Notes: generated by a model from the letters alone, not told the origin. DNA of 64,000 bases from Cycas panzhihuaensis (GCA_023213395.1 CM041465.1:63309741-63373740), one strand, 5' to 3'. Counted from the first letter of the stretch, positions 21,816-34,340 are shown. Numbers and translations: made by a program.

Positions 21816-23840
21816 CTATCCCACCTCGATCGTATCTTTGTTGAACATCGCGACCACGTTCCCCATGTTTGGGGAACGGGTCTCTATGAACAGGCTGATC
21901 GAGGTTAGGTCTCGATGCTCGCCTGGGGGACGAATCGCGCGGCGGGGCGTCGCGTGGGTGCTGTGCCCGGCAACGCGAATCGTCGTGGAAACACTCCCCG
22001 TGGATGGAACACCAACTCTTCTCAAGGGGAGGATCGGTCCTCCTTGCTTGAGAAGGTTGGGTGTTACCCCTTTGGGGGCATCGCACGAAGTCTGGATGTG
22101 TCTATGGGAGGTAGGCGATGAAGGAGGTTGGAGTTTTAGCTCCTTCATCGTGCGCTCGAATGAGCGAATGGCGGAGGTAAGCGGATCTAGGGTCCTCTCA
22201 GTCGGGTGAGAGGTGGTCCTAGCGGGCTGCGAAGGTGTGATCTCCTTCGCTGGAGGAGGCGCCTCGCGACGTTGCGAGGGCTTGGGAGGTTTCTTGAGAC
22301 CTGCTTGGATCTCAATAGCCTCCAAAGCTAAACATCTCGAGATGGCGGAGTCACACGTGGTTGCCCCCATCTTGAGGACTTCCACATGCACCTCGGGGCG
22401 AAGGGCATTGACAAAAAGATCCCTCTTCAACTCCTCAGGCAATGTGGCCTTGGTGGAATGAAGAAGGTCGTGAAAGCGTCGCACAAAGTCACGGTTCATC
22501 TCATCGTGGCCTTGTTTGAGCGACAAAAGCGCCTTCATTCCGCTCTCGAATGGGCGCGCTACGTCAAAATAGTTGACGAACTCGTCCACTAGCTGCTGGA
22601 ATGAGGAGATCGAATGGGCAGGAAGGCGGTAGAACCACTTGAGGGCGTCGCCCTGCAAGGATCGCTGGAAGAGCTTCATCAAGATGTGGTCGTAGGCCCA
22701 ATAGTCAATGCACGCCATGGAAAAGTCGCACATGTTCGGTTGGGTCTTGCGACGAAGTCCCATCAAATTTGGGGACTTCGTGGAGGGTGAGGCGGCAAGT
22801 TAGTCCTCAACGCCTCAACGAACAGAGGCGTCGACCTATAGTCCACGAAAGGACGTGTCCTTGCTCGGCTAAAGGATCTAAGAATCGTCGAAAGGAATGG
22901 ATGGGGGTGTCGGTCCCATCCCTCCTTGAGGAAACACCCTTGTGGGAAGGGGGTCTGCGGTAGATATTCGGAAAGGAGGCGCTCCTCAGGCCGACGCAGC
23001 AGCCAGGAGTCGCTACCGGACGTCGGAACAGGGGTGAGGGACCGGGTTTGCCCATATGGGCCACCCGTAGGTGGCGCGACCCCATATGGGTGCAACGTCC
23101 ACTCCATGATGTGAGGTGGTTTCCTTGCCCGCCCCAAGGTTGTGACGTGTAGCCCGGGGCACGAAAGAGAAGGACCACCAACCGGGTTCGACGCACGTAG
23201 GAGTGAGTCCTACATGGTCAAGGCGGCTAGCAGGCCTCGAGGCCTACTAGGGAACGCGCGCGCCACGTTCGGCGGGCACGTGCGTTTGGTTTGAGCAAGG
23301 CATACTAACTCCGAGTTGAGGGAAAGATGCGCCGCGCGCGGGTCCCGAGGAAGTGGGACCACGACTAGGGATTCGCAAGCGCAACACTCGCCTTAGAGCC
23401 GGGTAGACACGGCATAGGGGCGTGTGCGGCGGACGATCAATCGTCAGAGATGACGTGGGCATGGATGAGGAAGACGCCACGCTGCGTAGCATCTCGTTAA
23501 CCATCTAGGAGGCGGTTGGCGACGAACCGCCGAAAGTACTGCCAAGCGCCTCGACCGCGTCGGCGGAGGGGTATCCTCATAGCCATACGAGGTCGAAGGG
23601 ACTTCAGTAGGGGACCTCAGTGGCGCCTCCTCGTAAGGCTCGCCAGCTGGGGTGGCGGGTCTCACGAGTAGCCTGATCTTCCGCCGCATGAGTGGAAGGC
23701 TCAAAATCTTCTGGTGGAAATGGTCATCGGGGTAATAGATGGAATCCTCGCCTCACGGTGGATTCCCGGAGCAGACGAAGGAACTCTTGAGTTCCCGAAG
23801 TCATGGCATGGTAGGCCCAATCGGACGGGTAACCTTCCAT
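21816..23840 (-). pseudogene. Gag of E3
   Basis: This is the structural capsid/nucleocapsid protein. The likely start is the ATG at 23840 (MEGYPSDWAYH), shared with E6 and E5. The conserved core begins with MACIDYWAYDHILMKLFQRS and GDALKWFYRLPAHS, then a long helical part (RRFHDLLHSTKATLPEELKR), as in plant retrotransposon Gag. A zinc-binding motif of type C-x2-H-x4-H-x4-C (CSIHGECFHDDSRC) lies at about 21990-22035 in a neighbouring frame, so a frameshift falls just before it. At least four frame changes occur between 23840 and 22766. They are small indels in CG-rich sequence and could partly be sequence error. Confidence 0.75.
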
Positions 23841-24087
23841 TGCACAAACGGCTCGACGATGGAATGAAACGCGACGATTGGTCTGGTCTTCTAACAACGG
23901 CAAACCTCGCAAGCTGCGAAATGTCGCATGCAACGCCCGCGGCGTTGTTAGAAAAGCGAAAAGGAAAAGAAAGGAAAGACCGCAAAACCCGTTGGGGGTT
24001 GCCCAACTCAAAACATAAAATGCGAGCCTACCTAAAGGCAAGAGCACCAACACGAAGGGGAAGCGGATCTAGCTCCCTTACTGGCAG

Positions 24088-24105
24088 TCCCCAGTATGGT
24101 CGCCA
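24088..24105 (-). promoter_or_regulatory. Primer-binding site of E3
   Basis: The minus strand reads TGGCGACCATACTGGGGA one base after the 5' LTR. TGGCGACCA is the complement of the 3' end expected of an Arg tRNA ending TGGTCGCCA. Arg tRNA is the usual primer in this lineage as I recall it. E6 and E5 have the same site at the same spacing. Confidence 0.7.
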
Positions 24106-24106
24106 G

Positions 24107-26668
24107 TGAAACGCTCTCCACGGGGCAATGATCCAACGCCACGGGAAGGACACAAAACCATGTGGCTAATAGGCTAAAGAACGAGGATCATACCTGCGGA
24201 CGTCCGCGCGCCGGAGCGGTGCACGGATCTGCAAGGTGCCTGGTTGCTCTGTAGCCATGCAAGGCGAGACCCTCCTACCTTCTGGATGGCCGGAAGGGGA
24301 AAAGGAATCAGACGCCGCTACTTCTCAAGGCAATGAGAAAGCTACGAAGGGTAACCAACCAAACATGTCACAGTAAGATATATGCAAGAGCGCTAAAGGG
24401 GGATCGGTCAAAGAATCTCGGACACTATAGTGTGTGGTGTAGCAAAGAAAGCGCATTTAAAGCAAATGTAAAGCAAAAAGCAAGTACAAAATAAATAGTT
24501 ATTTCTTTTCCTTTTTCTTATATTTCTCTAACTACCAAAGCAAGCGTAAAGAAACGTAAGAGCGAGAAAAAGGAGTATGAAGGGTGAGCGAAGAATACCG
24601 GATCCCAAGTGGGCCGAGACGCAGTGTCCGCCCACGTTGCGCTTCCTCCGTCGTCCTCTTCGCATGCGACGCGGTTGTAAGCGGTGATGGGGATCACTTA
24701 CCTCCCCGAAGCAAATAAGCACTAACTAAACCGAAATGACGGAAAATAAAGCTCAAACCAAGATACACAAAGGGAAAACGCATTAAGCAAGTGTCGACCA
24801 GCGGGTCGACCTTATGCGCCCCTCGTCCCGAACGCCTCCCGCAAGCAAATAAGCGGAATACCTTCCTCTCAAGGAGAGGCTACGAGATGCCAAAAGATAT
24901 ATGTATATATGTTGCAAGTAAAGCGAACTAAGTTAAAAGATATGGCTAAATGCTAACATGCAATAAAAGAAGCAAAGTCACACGATAAGCATGCCAAGGT
25001 CACATACCACAAACGCACCCCAAATGGGGTTGAGTATAGCCTCGGGATGGCTAACTCACCCACGAGAGGTCTCCACAGATGTCGTGAAACGATGCTAGCA
25101 TGCGACAAAAGATCATGGAGCAACGGGTAGCATATGCCAAGGTAAACACTCAACCGATTCTCAAGCCTCTCGAGCCCTACTTAAGCAAAAGTGGGAAATA
25201 AAGGGGAGAGGAAAAGGGACTAACCCTTGGGGGTAGGACTCAATGGGGGACTAACCCCGCCTAATCTCCCTCAAACCCTCGTAACCCTTTTATGCCTTTG
25301 CCCAAGAAATGGCAAAAGAGAAGGATGGGAGAAGAAGGGTGAGTGGAAGAAAAGAATGGGAAACTAAGCCTACCCTGGGTGACACTCTAATAAGCCACAA
25401 ATACTATGGTTCCTTGCATCAACCGACTAAGGGGAAACCAAGAAAGTGCATATATAAAAGGAAGCAAAGAGTTGCAAGTGAAATAATACAAAAAAACAAG
25501 CAAAAACACCAAAGAAATGACACCAAATACCTCAAATGATGAAGGAGGAGTGCATGTGAGCACTTGGCAACTTGGAGCAGCGGTCCAAGAGATGCTTATG
25601 AAGCAATGTAGCATGTCCCTTGCAAGAGAGAGGAGTGGTGGAGCCTCATGCAAAAAGGTGAGATGGAAATGGTTCCTTGCAATGGTTTTCTTGGTGCAAA
25701 ACCCTCTTGGAGGCCTTCAATATGTGTGAGGAGGAAGAGTGCTTGTATTGGAGCTCGTGAGGGGCAAAGAATGGCCTCAGATCTCCAAAGAATAGCAGCC
25801 CTTGGTGCCTCATCCCACAAATTGTTGAAAGGTGTCTCTTGTTCTTGTTTGTTTGTCTTGTCTTTTGTGAAGAAAACTTGAGAGGAGAGTGAAGTAGAGA
25901 GTAGAAAAATTCATTCAATAATCATCATCATAAGGCAAATGAGTGAAAAAAGAGTTTTTATGTCTTGAGTGAAGCAAGTGAACGTTGGGGGGCCTCGGGC
26001 GCCTCCAACTGTTAGAGCCACGCCAGCCCGCAAAAATCGCGCAATCGCGTGGTTTCTTTTTTTCAAATTTTAAACAGTCGTACCGCGGTAAACTTCGCGG
26101 TACCGCTAAGTTTACCGCGGTACGCACTGGTACCGCCGGGAACTCCGCGGTACCGCTTAGTTTACCGCGGTACGGAACCGAAACCCAAAAAAAACAGAAA
26201 ATTAAAGTAAGAAATCAGGTCTTTAAGGTAAAATCATAAGTTAAACTCAAAATACATTAGTCAAGAGCAGTTTTAGGTCATGGGCATGTACTCAAACGGT
26301 GCAAAAAGACCTAACTAAGGGTTAAACCAGGCTTAGAAAGGGTTTGCAACATAAGCGGCACGCGGTAACACGCGTAAACAGGCTGGCAAAAGCATCCCGA
26401 AGGACCATGGAGACGTCGTGGGTGGTTGTACGCCATACGGGGTGTCACATTCGCTGATGAATGCCCCCGCTGTGAGTCGTCATAGGCTAAAAGGTGCCGT
26501 TAGGCACATGCATAATGAACAAGCAATCAAACAGGTGCATATGGACAGGCACATGTCAATCAAACCATTCCCACCATCGCGGCGATCATAAGTAAGCAAA
26601 GTAAAGGCATATACCTGCACAAACCTGTGTCGATGCGTCCCGAGTCCATTCCCGATAGCCGGGAAACA
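24107..26668 (-). repeat. 5' LTR of E3 (right on the page)
   Basis: It is 2562 bp with ends TGAAACGCT... and ...GCCGGGAAACA on the plus strand. It reads more regularly than the left copy. The palindrome cluster at 26081-26173 is intact here, and the LTR-internal block GAGTCGTCATAGGCTAAAAG (26474-26493) is shared with E6 (GTCGTCATAGGCTAAAA near 42841). Frames inside are shadows. Confidence 0.9.
26081..26173. repeat. CG-rich palindrome cluster in E3 LTR
   Basis: TACCGCGGTAAACTT (26081-26095) and AAGTTTACCGCGGTA (26108-26122) form a perfect 15-bp inverted repeat around CGCGGTACCGCT. Further ACCGCGGTA and GCGGTACCGC units follow to 26173. Each arm contains its own palindrome (ACCGCGGT), so the structure is nested. 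Confidence 0.85.
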
Positions 26669-26673
26669 GATGT
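26669..26673. repeat. Target-site duplication of E3 (right)
   Basis: GATGT, identical to 16090-16094. Confidence 0.9.
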
Positions 26674-27377
26674 CCATGCTATACCAAAGTGTTTATTCCT
26701 TAGACAGCTAGGAGAGGGCTATGGGTTCAATTGTTCCTCGGTCATAGTGAGCTTTTATGACCTAGCTTAGTTAATCTATATTGATCATAGAAAGCATCAA
26801 GTCATAGCTATATCCATTAGACATGGGAACACGCACCCAAGAATTATAGATTGGGCTAAATCTCCCTCGTGTTCTATATTGTGTCAATTATTTAAGAACC
26901 TAGAAGCATTGATAGAAGTAATGGTATTTAGGGGTTGACCACTGAGAAGTAAAATTCTCTATTACAATTGATTTTAGTATAGAATGACTATACTATTATA
27001 GCAAATAATCCTTGATCATGCATGTTCTTCGAAAAACTGTAGGGTTTCAATTTCAATGAATTTTGTTCCTGTCCCATGGCTAGTCTACTCCTTTCATTCC
27101 TGGATTTCTATTATTAGTATGTGGGTCAACCTATTCTCCTCCCTCATGCCACTATGACCTTGAACCGATAAAGTTAGTGATGCACAAGGTCATAAGTGCA
27201 CCCTTAAACAAACTAGAAATGAAAGTGTATCATTATTCAAGAAGATGTCACTTTAGCTCAATTAATGTTGGGTTGACCAACAAGCATAAACTTTAAGGCA
27301 TGGGTCTTTTTCAACACCTATATCTTGTATTTCCTATTTTGTTTATTCTTCTTTATTTCCTAACAATGACTCATTCC
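26674..27377. other. AT-rich DNA with no recognised feature
   Basis: This is the pre-insertion neighbour of the DNA ending at 16094. No coding motif or repeat was found. Confidence 0.45.
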
Positions 27378-27660
27378 TTTTTCTTTTGATTTCTATAACT
27401 TATTTATAACAATAAAGTGTCGCAATATCTCTCTTTATTCTTTTGATTTCCACATAGTGATTCATCTATAATAATAATAGAAGAGTGTTATAATATCTCT
27501 CTTTATTATTTTGATTTTCACATAGTGATTTATTTATAACAATAATAGTAGAGTACCATATTATCTCTCCTTATTCTTTTGACAATATTGATAGTGCCAT
27601 CTCTTTAACAATAGTGACTCATCTATATCAATAATGATAGTGTCGTAGTATTTCTCTCTT
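27378..27660. repeat. Decayed tandem repeat, about 68-bp unit
   Basis: Phrases of the form ATCTCTCTTTATTCTTTTGAT followed by CACATAGTGATTCATCTATAA recur with TTCTTTTGAT-like anchors at 27381, 27438, 27506 and 27574. That is about four copies, the last two diverged. Confidence 0.65.
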
Positions 27661-28617
27661 GTTTTAATCTTTCCTAATAGATAGAAATAACTCATCAATA
27701 ACAAAACTCTTTTTTAATCAGATATTAGAAATAAAGTTCTTTAAAGACTACAACCTTCAATATGTTTTGAAGTATGAATCTCTTTTTCTTTCAATAAGGG
27801 TAAGATCTAATTAGAGAGGCTCCACTATCATATATAGTATAGGGTCTGATCCAATAGTGATCTATCTTCTATCAACCACTCAACCACATCTTTTTGAAGA
27901 GATTAAAAATAGTAGCTAGCTCAATGTTTTTTTTAATATGGGCAATGTCTAATAAGAAAGAGTAAGAGTATAATTCAATAGTGATATATCTTTTATTGAA
28001 TAGATCTTTTTAAATAGATTTAAAATAGTAATAGTGTTACCTTCTTTTAATAGGGGTGAAACAAAGTAGCTGCTTTTGCATTATTCTAACTGATAAATAT
28101 GCGGCAACTTATATGACTCGACCCTTTTATTAAGTATCACCATTGGTGGGTGGCTCTTCACTATGATTATGTTACTGGGGGGTATAACCTATGCTTGACC
28201 CGTTGACAGAGGCATTTAACTGTAGGGAATAGAAGTCATTGTTATTGGTGTGCCTATTGGTCACCACTTGATTGCTCCTCTTCATTGAGAGATTTTTTAT
28301 TTCCTTATCTTATTTAGCGGGTAAGGTTGATGACAACAACCTTCTTTCACCACCTCTTCGATAAAGAAAGAACCAAAATAAGAGGGAGGAAACATTTTTT
28401 ATGAGTTATCAAATCTATGTGTTAGCATGATTGATAATAGATTCTTTGGATAACCTTTCCAAGAGCTAGAAAATCTACTCATAACATGGAAAATTTAGAA
28501 ATCTAAATTATTGGAGAGAATTCTAGAGAAAAGCCTAGATCCCATCATAGCTGATGAATTCCATTACTTACATGATAGCAGGACACTAATAGAGTAGGAT
28601 TGACTAAGCTTAGAATG
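27661..28617. other. AT-rich DNA, partly a weak longer repeat
   Basis: Two passages at about 27790-27900 and 27940-28030 share AATAGTGATATATCTTTTATTGAA-like text and AGATTTAAAATAGTA. They may be a diverged duplication of about 120 bp. No gene motif is present. Confidence 0.35.
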
Positions 28618-28935
28618 TGTTGGGATAATGCCCAATATTGAAATATGTGCATCCATGTTGGGCCCCTAGGAGGCATCTTAGGCCTCTAAAAAGCACCTTG
28701 GGCCTCCTAAAGCCACCATGTAGCCACCTAGAGCCAACATGGAGCCACCATAGCCACCCTAAGTTATGTTACTTTATTAATGTATTTAATATTTTATTCT
28801 TTATTTAATTTTTTCAATTGGATATCGGGTAGAGGTGCTTGCCACCTTCCCAAAACTATATAATAGTGGGGAATGCATCCCTGGTGTTCTTTAACACTAT
28901 CATTCAATATATAAATATTATTTACCTTGTGATGA
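28618..28935 (+). promoter_or_regulatory. LTR-like promoter block
   Basis: It opens TGTTGGGATAATGCCC, a typical plant LTR start, has a GCCACC-rich stretch (28700-28760), then a TATA-like CTATATAATAGTGGGG near 28857 and an AT-rich tail. No primer site, second LTR or target duplication was found, so a solo or truncated LTR is only a suggestion. Confidence 0.35.
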
Positions 28936-31900
28936 TGAAGTGCCATTTGTGATCCTCCCACTATGCTCCTCGATGCCCATAGAATGAACTTCAAGAAATT
29001 AATGGATAAGGAAGATTGGTAAAGATTCCTATAATTAGAGCTAATAAGACCTACTTTTGAACAAAAAAAAGGCCTGAACAAAACCATAGTGGATAAGAAG
29101 GCCCTAACTATTCTATGGGGAATTAGAAATGTTAGAGTAAATTGTGGCATATGAATAGTAGGGTGAGGTAATAACGGTTGATTAATGTTCATATTTAAGT
29201 TTACTATGTTTTACATCAAAGTGATAGGATTCAAATCTATAGCCCTTTGTACCTAAAATAGATGTGCTAACCAGACTATACTAGACCTTATCTCACCCAT
29301 GCTAATCCCAAATAAGATTCTATAGATGTCACTATTATCAATGAACTCATAGAAAGAGGGGTACTACTTCCTCACTTGTCCTTAATTTAGTCCTCTTTTA
29401 TGAAGCTTTACCTTATATATGATATTCTTTATCAAAATGTTGAGTGGTAAAGACCAAAATGATGTAGCATTAGGAATTATTGATCATTGTTCTCCTTGAA
29501 TAATAAAATAAATAGGGAACTTCTAATTGATTATTCTATACTATTATTTGGCATATCTCATTACGTTCTAAATGATAGTGGAGAGAGGGACATACTATTG
29601 GTTAGACATCCTCATATTCTTATTACTTAACATTCTTACCTAGATGACAATTATCATCCATTTTGTAAGTTCACACTCTAGTGTCTTACTTAGCTTCCTT
29701 TCAATCAACCCCCAACCTGTCCTATCTTTGTTATTATCATGGAAAGACTTAGACTAATATTTTAATACTAAATACATGGGGAGAGAAAGACAAAATTAAT
29801 TTTTAGAAAGATAACTCACTATTTTATTTAGTGAAGGTATTCATAGGTTTAGAAAAGCCTCCAACCCCATTAAAATGAAATGAATAAATCAAAAGATCCT
29901 CTGTTCTTTGATAAATATTTCATTTAGGGTAGAGGCAAAGGGTTTGCCTTTTACTATTAGATTAAGTGCATGGATCACAATTTCCACTTAGAGGTAAAGG
30001 ATTATGATTATTTTATCATGTAATTCAGTAGCTACTATTGAATTATTTCATTTTATCATTCTAGTATGGTTCCATTACCATCACTAGCTTATATTTCAAT
30101 AATGAAAAATCAATGTTTATTCTAAAGAATGAAGGGGCCTATAGATGGGAGGAATGAGGGAAGAAGAACCAAGGATTAGGGAGTATATAGATGAGGCTAC
30201 TAGCTACCTCATAACATTACAAAACTTGACATATCTAATCTATTGCATGTGATCCCCCACCCAAGTCTAGCCACTAGAACATAGGATGGAGTAGAAAGAG
30301 TGCAATAGCTTCCTTCAATAAGAGAGCATGCATGCAAGGGCTATAATAATTGGCCTCTTCCACTTATTCTATTTAGTTATGAGTAATGTAGTAGATGGCC
30401 TTTTGGCGGAATTAGATGAATGAGGAGCTGATGAAGAAAGCTCAGGCAATGATTGATGGACCTAAAGAGCTGGTAAGCTGTTGGGAATGTATGGAAAGGA
30501 TGAAAAGAAGGCTAGCCACTGTGTTTGACCCAAGTTTATAAAATGAAGAAATAGGCAAGAGATATGATTGTTTGATCCAAATGAAGTAAATACCTTCCCT
30601 TCCATTCATTTAGGAGGGGTATGACCTGGCTACAATCAAGGTTGGTGCTAGTCAATATTATTGTCATGCCATTAAAAGAGTCATTTTTTAGTCTAAAAAT
30701 AAGGGAATGGATGGAAGTGGCTACTTCAACTTCTAGATTTATAGTTACCATTCATGGCTATGGTAGGTATTTCACGAGACTTAATAGAAGCATCTCAAAG
30801 TTCTAAGTATTATATTGTATGGGATGAGCCCAACACACTCCTTAATGCCTTCCATCTAGTGCTCCCTTCTAGATCTAACAATCCCTAACCCTGTTTAATA
30901 AAGAAGTCATTGATAGGGATCCAAGACACTAATGTGTAGGTCTAAGATTAGACCCAAAACTGTGGAATCATTATAGAAACTATCACATTCCCAATAGCTT
31001 GTAAAGCCTTTCTTAAGACATAAGACTTCCCCTTCCCAAACTAGTCATAGAAAAAGGAGATTAGCTACTATTGGATCTAGGCCCAATAAGGGAAATAAAG
31101 GGTACTTAGAAGCCTCTAATACACCTTGAAGAATTAGCACCCAACTGGTCATAAGTCTATGACATACGAGAGGAGACCCAACCCATACTTCTCTAATTTG
31201 GTGCAGCCTAGCCACCTTATTTTATAGTAATGACATGGCTCACTTCAATCTTTAAGGTTATGTATTTAGGTGGAAAATATTGGGGTATGGCTTTTTCTAG
31301 TTAGAAGTAGTGTAGTGCAGTGCTTACCCCTTCCCTGTGGCTTCTCACTCATTTGTAGATCTACCTTTAGCCAAATACTTTTCAAATAGGTTACTTCATT
31401 AGACTTTCAATGCTTCACTTGCCTACTTTATTTTCTAGATCCATCAGCAGGGCATAGTATGAGGATGGATCAATATCCATATGTTGGCTATTACTATTTC
31501 TCTTCACCCTAATAGGTGGCTCTTGCTATATTTACATTCCATTCATGGTTATTGTTATTTCTTTTGATAAGGAAATGGGAATTCACTCCTTGACCTCCAT
31601 CTCATCATGATGCTAATGTTAGGGAAATTGAGGGGCTTACTATATTATTAGATCCAACATCTTCCAATGATGATTCACCCAAGGTAGCTTATTGATCCTT
31701 TATTCTTTCTGAATGCATGTACTTAATTGCAAAGCATTTATCAGTGTGATACAAGGGAGCAAAACACCGACATCAAGCACTTCATATATGTGCCTTGACT
31801 AGAACTTAGCATGACACATAGTTGGGGTTGGGGGTATATTTAATCTATATTTGTAATTCATTATGGATTCTCTCCATCTTTACAATTTTCCCATTAGGCA

Positions 31901-32849
31901 TTTCAAGTGATGGGTTATTCACCACCTAGAACCATAAGGATAAGAGCCTTGGACACAATTTGATTATCCCTTTTACTAAGCTTGAACTAGAGGTAGGGGT
32001 GAAGGGCCAGTCAATATCTAGAAAGGGTATCCCTTTCCTAAGCGTAATAAAGGGAAAGGCAGGATTTTCCCCTTTCCTTTATGGTGTTGAATTTATTTAC
32101 TTAGGCCATCTCTTTATCAATTACAAGGAGGTTTATTACACCATGACTAGTTGTCCTCCTACTATCAATGGACCCATAATAAAGGAAAACCTATCATCAA
32201 TGTCTAAAGTAGATAGCCTAAATGGTCCATATATGCTTGAACCTAATTAATCAATTATTCCAAGGTTATACCTCTTCTTTTAGAGTAAAATGTAATGGAG
32301 GCAAGTGGCCAGATTAAATAACTATTAATAGAATGTAAAGGAAATGCTTTAGCAATAGTCACCAATATTTTTGCCCCAACCATATCTAGCAAGTACCCAA
32401 TCTCTATAGTCTACGAGGCTCATTCTTTCTTCGATGTATGCCTCCCACTACTTTTCCTATTTAGATGTTATCACTTACCCTAACTAGTAGAGCAAGAGGA
32501 TTTTCCCCTAATACAAATGATTTTAGTCTTGGAAAAGATGGGGAAGGAAGCTAATAATTTCCTTAACTGATCACTATAGTAGACTATCGCTTCATAAAGT
32601 AAATTGAACATCTTCTTTCGCATCCCATAAGTCTTAATAATGTGACTTTTCCTTCATACTAGCTGGTGGCTCATTAATTAAGCAAAGAATAATAGGGGAT
32701 ATGATGGTAAGATGTCACTCCTTCAATGACAATTACGCACCAATAGAATACCTAAATAACTCTAAAGAAAGCACTTGTATTCCCTTCAAAGGGGTAACCT
32801 CCTAATTACATATAATAGAAAGGAAATTCAAGATACTCTACTCTAAGGA
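28936..32849. other. AT-rich DNA with no recognised gene
   Basis: I checked both strands for retroelement and plant gene motifs and found none I can defend. The 96-codon frame at 31960-32250 overlaps a copy of the CCTTTCCT/AGGGAAAGG repeat (32028-32065) and has no family resemblance. Confidence 0.45.

Positions 32850-32882
<33 letters not shown>
32850..32882. repeat. (CA)n microsatellite
   Basis: About 16 uninterrupted CA units. Confidence 0.95.
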
Positions 32883-32886
<4 letters not shown>

Positions 32887-32896
32887 GCTCTTTGGT

Positions 32897-32990
32897 CACT
32901 ACACAACCTCCTACTTATGCATGTGGGATATTACATGAATATATATAGTGTTCAATGGCCACTACACAACCTCCTACTTATGCATGTAGG
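32897..32990. repeat. Two 31-bp direct repeats, 63-bp period
   Basis: ACTACACAACCTCCTACTTA followed by TGCATGT(G/A)GG occurs at 32897-32927 and 32960-32990 with one or two differences. It lies just outside the chromodomain end of E4, where that element's 3' LTR would be expected. Confidence 0.8.
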
Positions 32991-33079
32991 GTTTTAAGAA
33001 GAGGGAAGAAGTAGAAGAAATAGAAGATATAAGAGAAGATAAGAGAGAGAAGAAGTAGAAGATATAAGAGAATGTAAGA

Positions 33080-33250
33080 AAAGGTATGTTAAGAGTTAGA
33101 TCCCTCATAAAGTCCCCCTTTAAAAAATCTCTGCCCTCAAAGCTTACTAATCTCAAGGTGCTCTTGGATAAATTGCTTATTCTTTTAGGTTGCATCTTCT
33201 CATGGAAGCTATTTCTATTTAATGAGATACTCAATAATTTGCCTAGATTG
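33080..33250 (-). pseudogene. Chromodomain of E4
   Basis: The minus-strand translation, with stops, gives IIEYLIK, LP-EDAT, KNKQFIQEHLEI and GQRFFKGG. These align to the chromodomain core (YLVKWK-LPEEDATWE) and the usual short tail after it. In living relatives this module directs insertion to marked chromatin. The Trp residues of the aromatic cage are stops here (TGG to TAG/TGA). Confidence 0.7.
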
Positions 33251-33329
33251 TAGATACCAAATTCTTTTATCGATGATATGTTGTAGAATGAGTTGAAATT
33301 ATCCCTCCTCATTTAAGATATGTAATTCT

Positions 33330-34340
33330 ATTTAAACTTATACTTGTTGCCCAATTACCCTCTTGATACATGAAACATGAAAGACATTATGGATCCTTTA
33401 TGGTGGTGGTACATCAAATGCATATATAACTTCACTAATTTTCTTAAGGATTTTATAGGGCCCATAAAATTGAGGTTGTAATTTATGTTACCCATCTCAT
33501 TTGAGAGATACTTGCTTGTATGGTTGCAACTACAAGTATACCTAATTACCTAGTTCAAATACTCATTTATTTTACCCTTTATCTGCTTATTATTTTATTA
33601 AATTTTATATAACATTTTGATATTCTTTGAGTAGCTTGGGAATTTGTGTTGTTTGTTGGGTGTGGTCCTTGACTACTTGAACCTTAGAACTAATTATGGC
33701 ATAATTGTTAAGTATGGCTGGTTCATAGCCATATAATACTTGGAAGAGAGCCATTCTTACTGATGCATGATAGGTTGTATTATACTACCATTCTGCTAAA
33801 GGAAGTCAATTATACCATTGGACCTACTTATCTCAAGCATAATAATAAAGGTATTCTTAAATACACTTGTTAGCCACCTCAGTTTGACCATCTATTAATG
33901 GATAGTAGGATGAGCTCATTATCAATTTGGTACCAAGTAGATGGAAGAGTTCCATATAGAAGTTGCTAATGAACTTCGGGTCTCAACCATCAACTATGAT
34001 TATCCTTTAAAAAGATTTCAATAAATTTCTTTACTTTATATATGGCATGGATACCACAAAATTGAGCATATTTGGTTAGCCTGTCAATAGCCATAAGTAT
34101 AATATCTTTTCCTTCTGACTTAGGTAGACCCACGATGAAGTGTATAAAAATTTCTTTCCATCGTTGATTTAATATATGAATGGGTTGCAATAATGCTAGG
34201 GACTTGACTGTTTCTGTCTTATGTCATTGACAAATTTCACGTGAGGAAACATATCTCTTTACATCTCCTTTTTGGTCCTTCCAAAAGAAATATTATTTTA
34301 AGCACTAGTATAACCATAGGAAACCCAAGTGACCTGCTAT
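33330..34340 (-). pseudogene. Integrase of E4
   Basis: The zinc-binding N-terminus remains as YFFWKDQKGDVKRYVSSREI. The core start reads LLQPIHILNQRW, then FIHFIVGLPKSEGKDIILMA and IDRLTKYAQF. The first catalytic Asp (usually SMDFITGLP) is His. The C-terminal GPY/F module reads LQPQFYGPYKILKKISEVIY and RIHNVFHVSCIKRVIGQ. The second Asp and the Glu lie in a poorly preserved part I could not read with confidence. Confidence 0.8.

Larger units (their letters stand above)
16095..26668 (-). mobile_element. E3: complete non-autonomous Tat-lineage retrotransposon
   Basis: The element is 10,574 bp with two LTRs of 2.54 and 2.56 kb, TG...CA ends on both strands and a perfect GATGT duplication. On the minus strand it has a primer site, gag, protease, a Ser/Arg-rich linker, then an 85-bp tandem array and short 3' leftovers. 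RT, both RNase H domains, integrase and the opposite-strand gene are all missing. It must have been moved by proteins of a relative such as E6. High CG content marks it as younger than its surroundings. Confidence 0.9.

Noticed and set aside
31960-32250. 96-codon frame, considered as an organelle-derived or host gene
   Set aside because: No recognisable family. It contains one of the short dispersed repeats and the flanks are decayed DNA.
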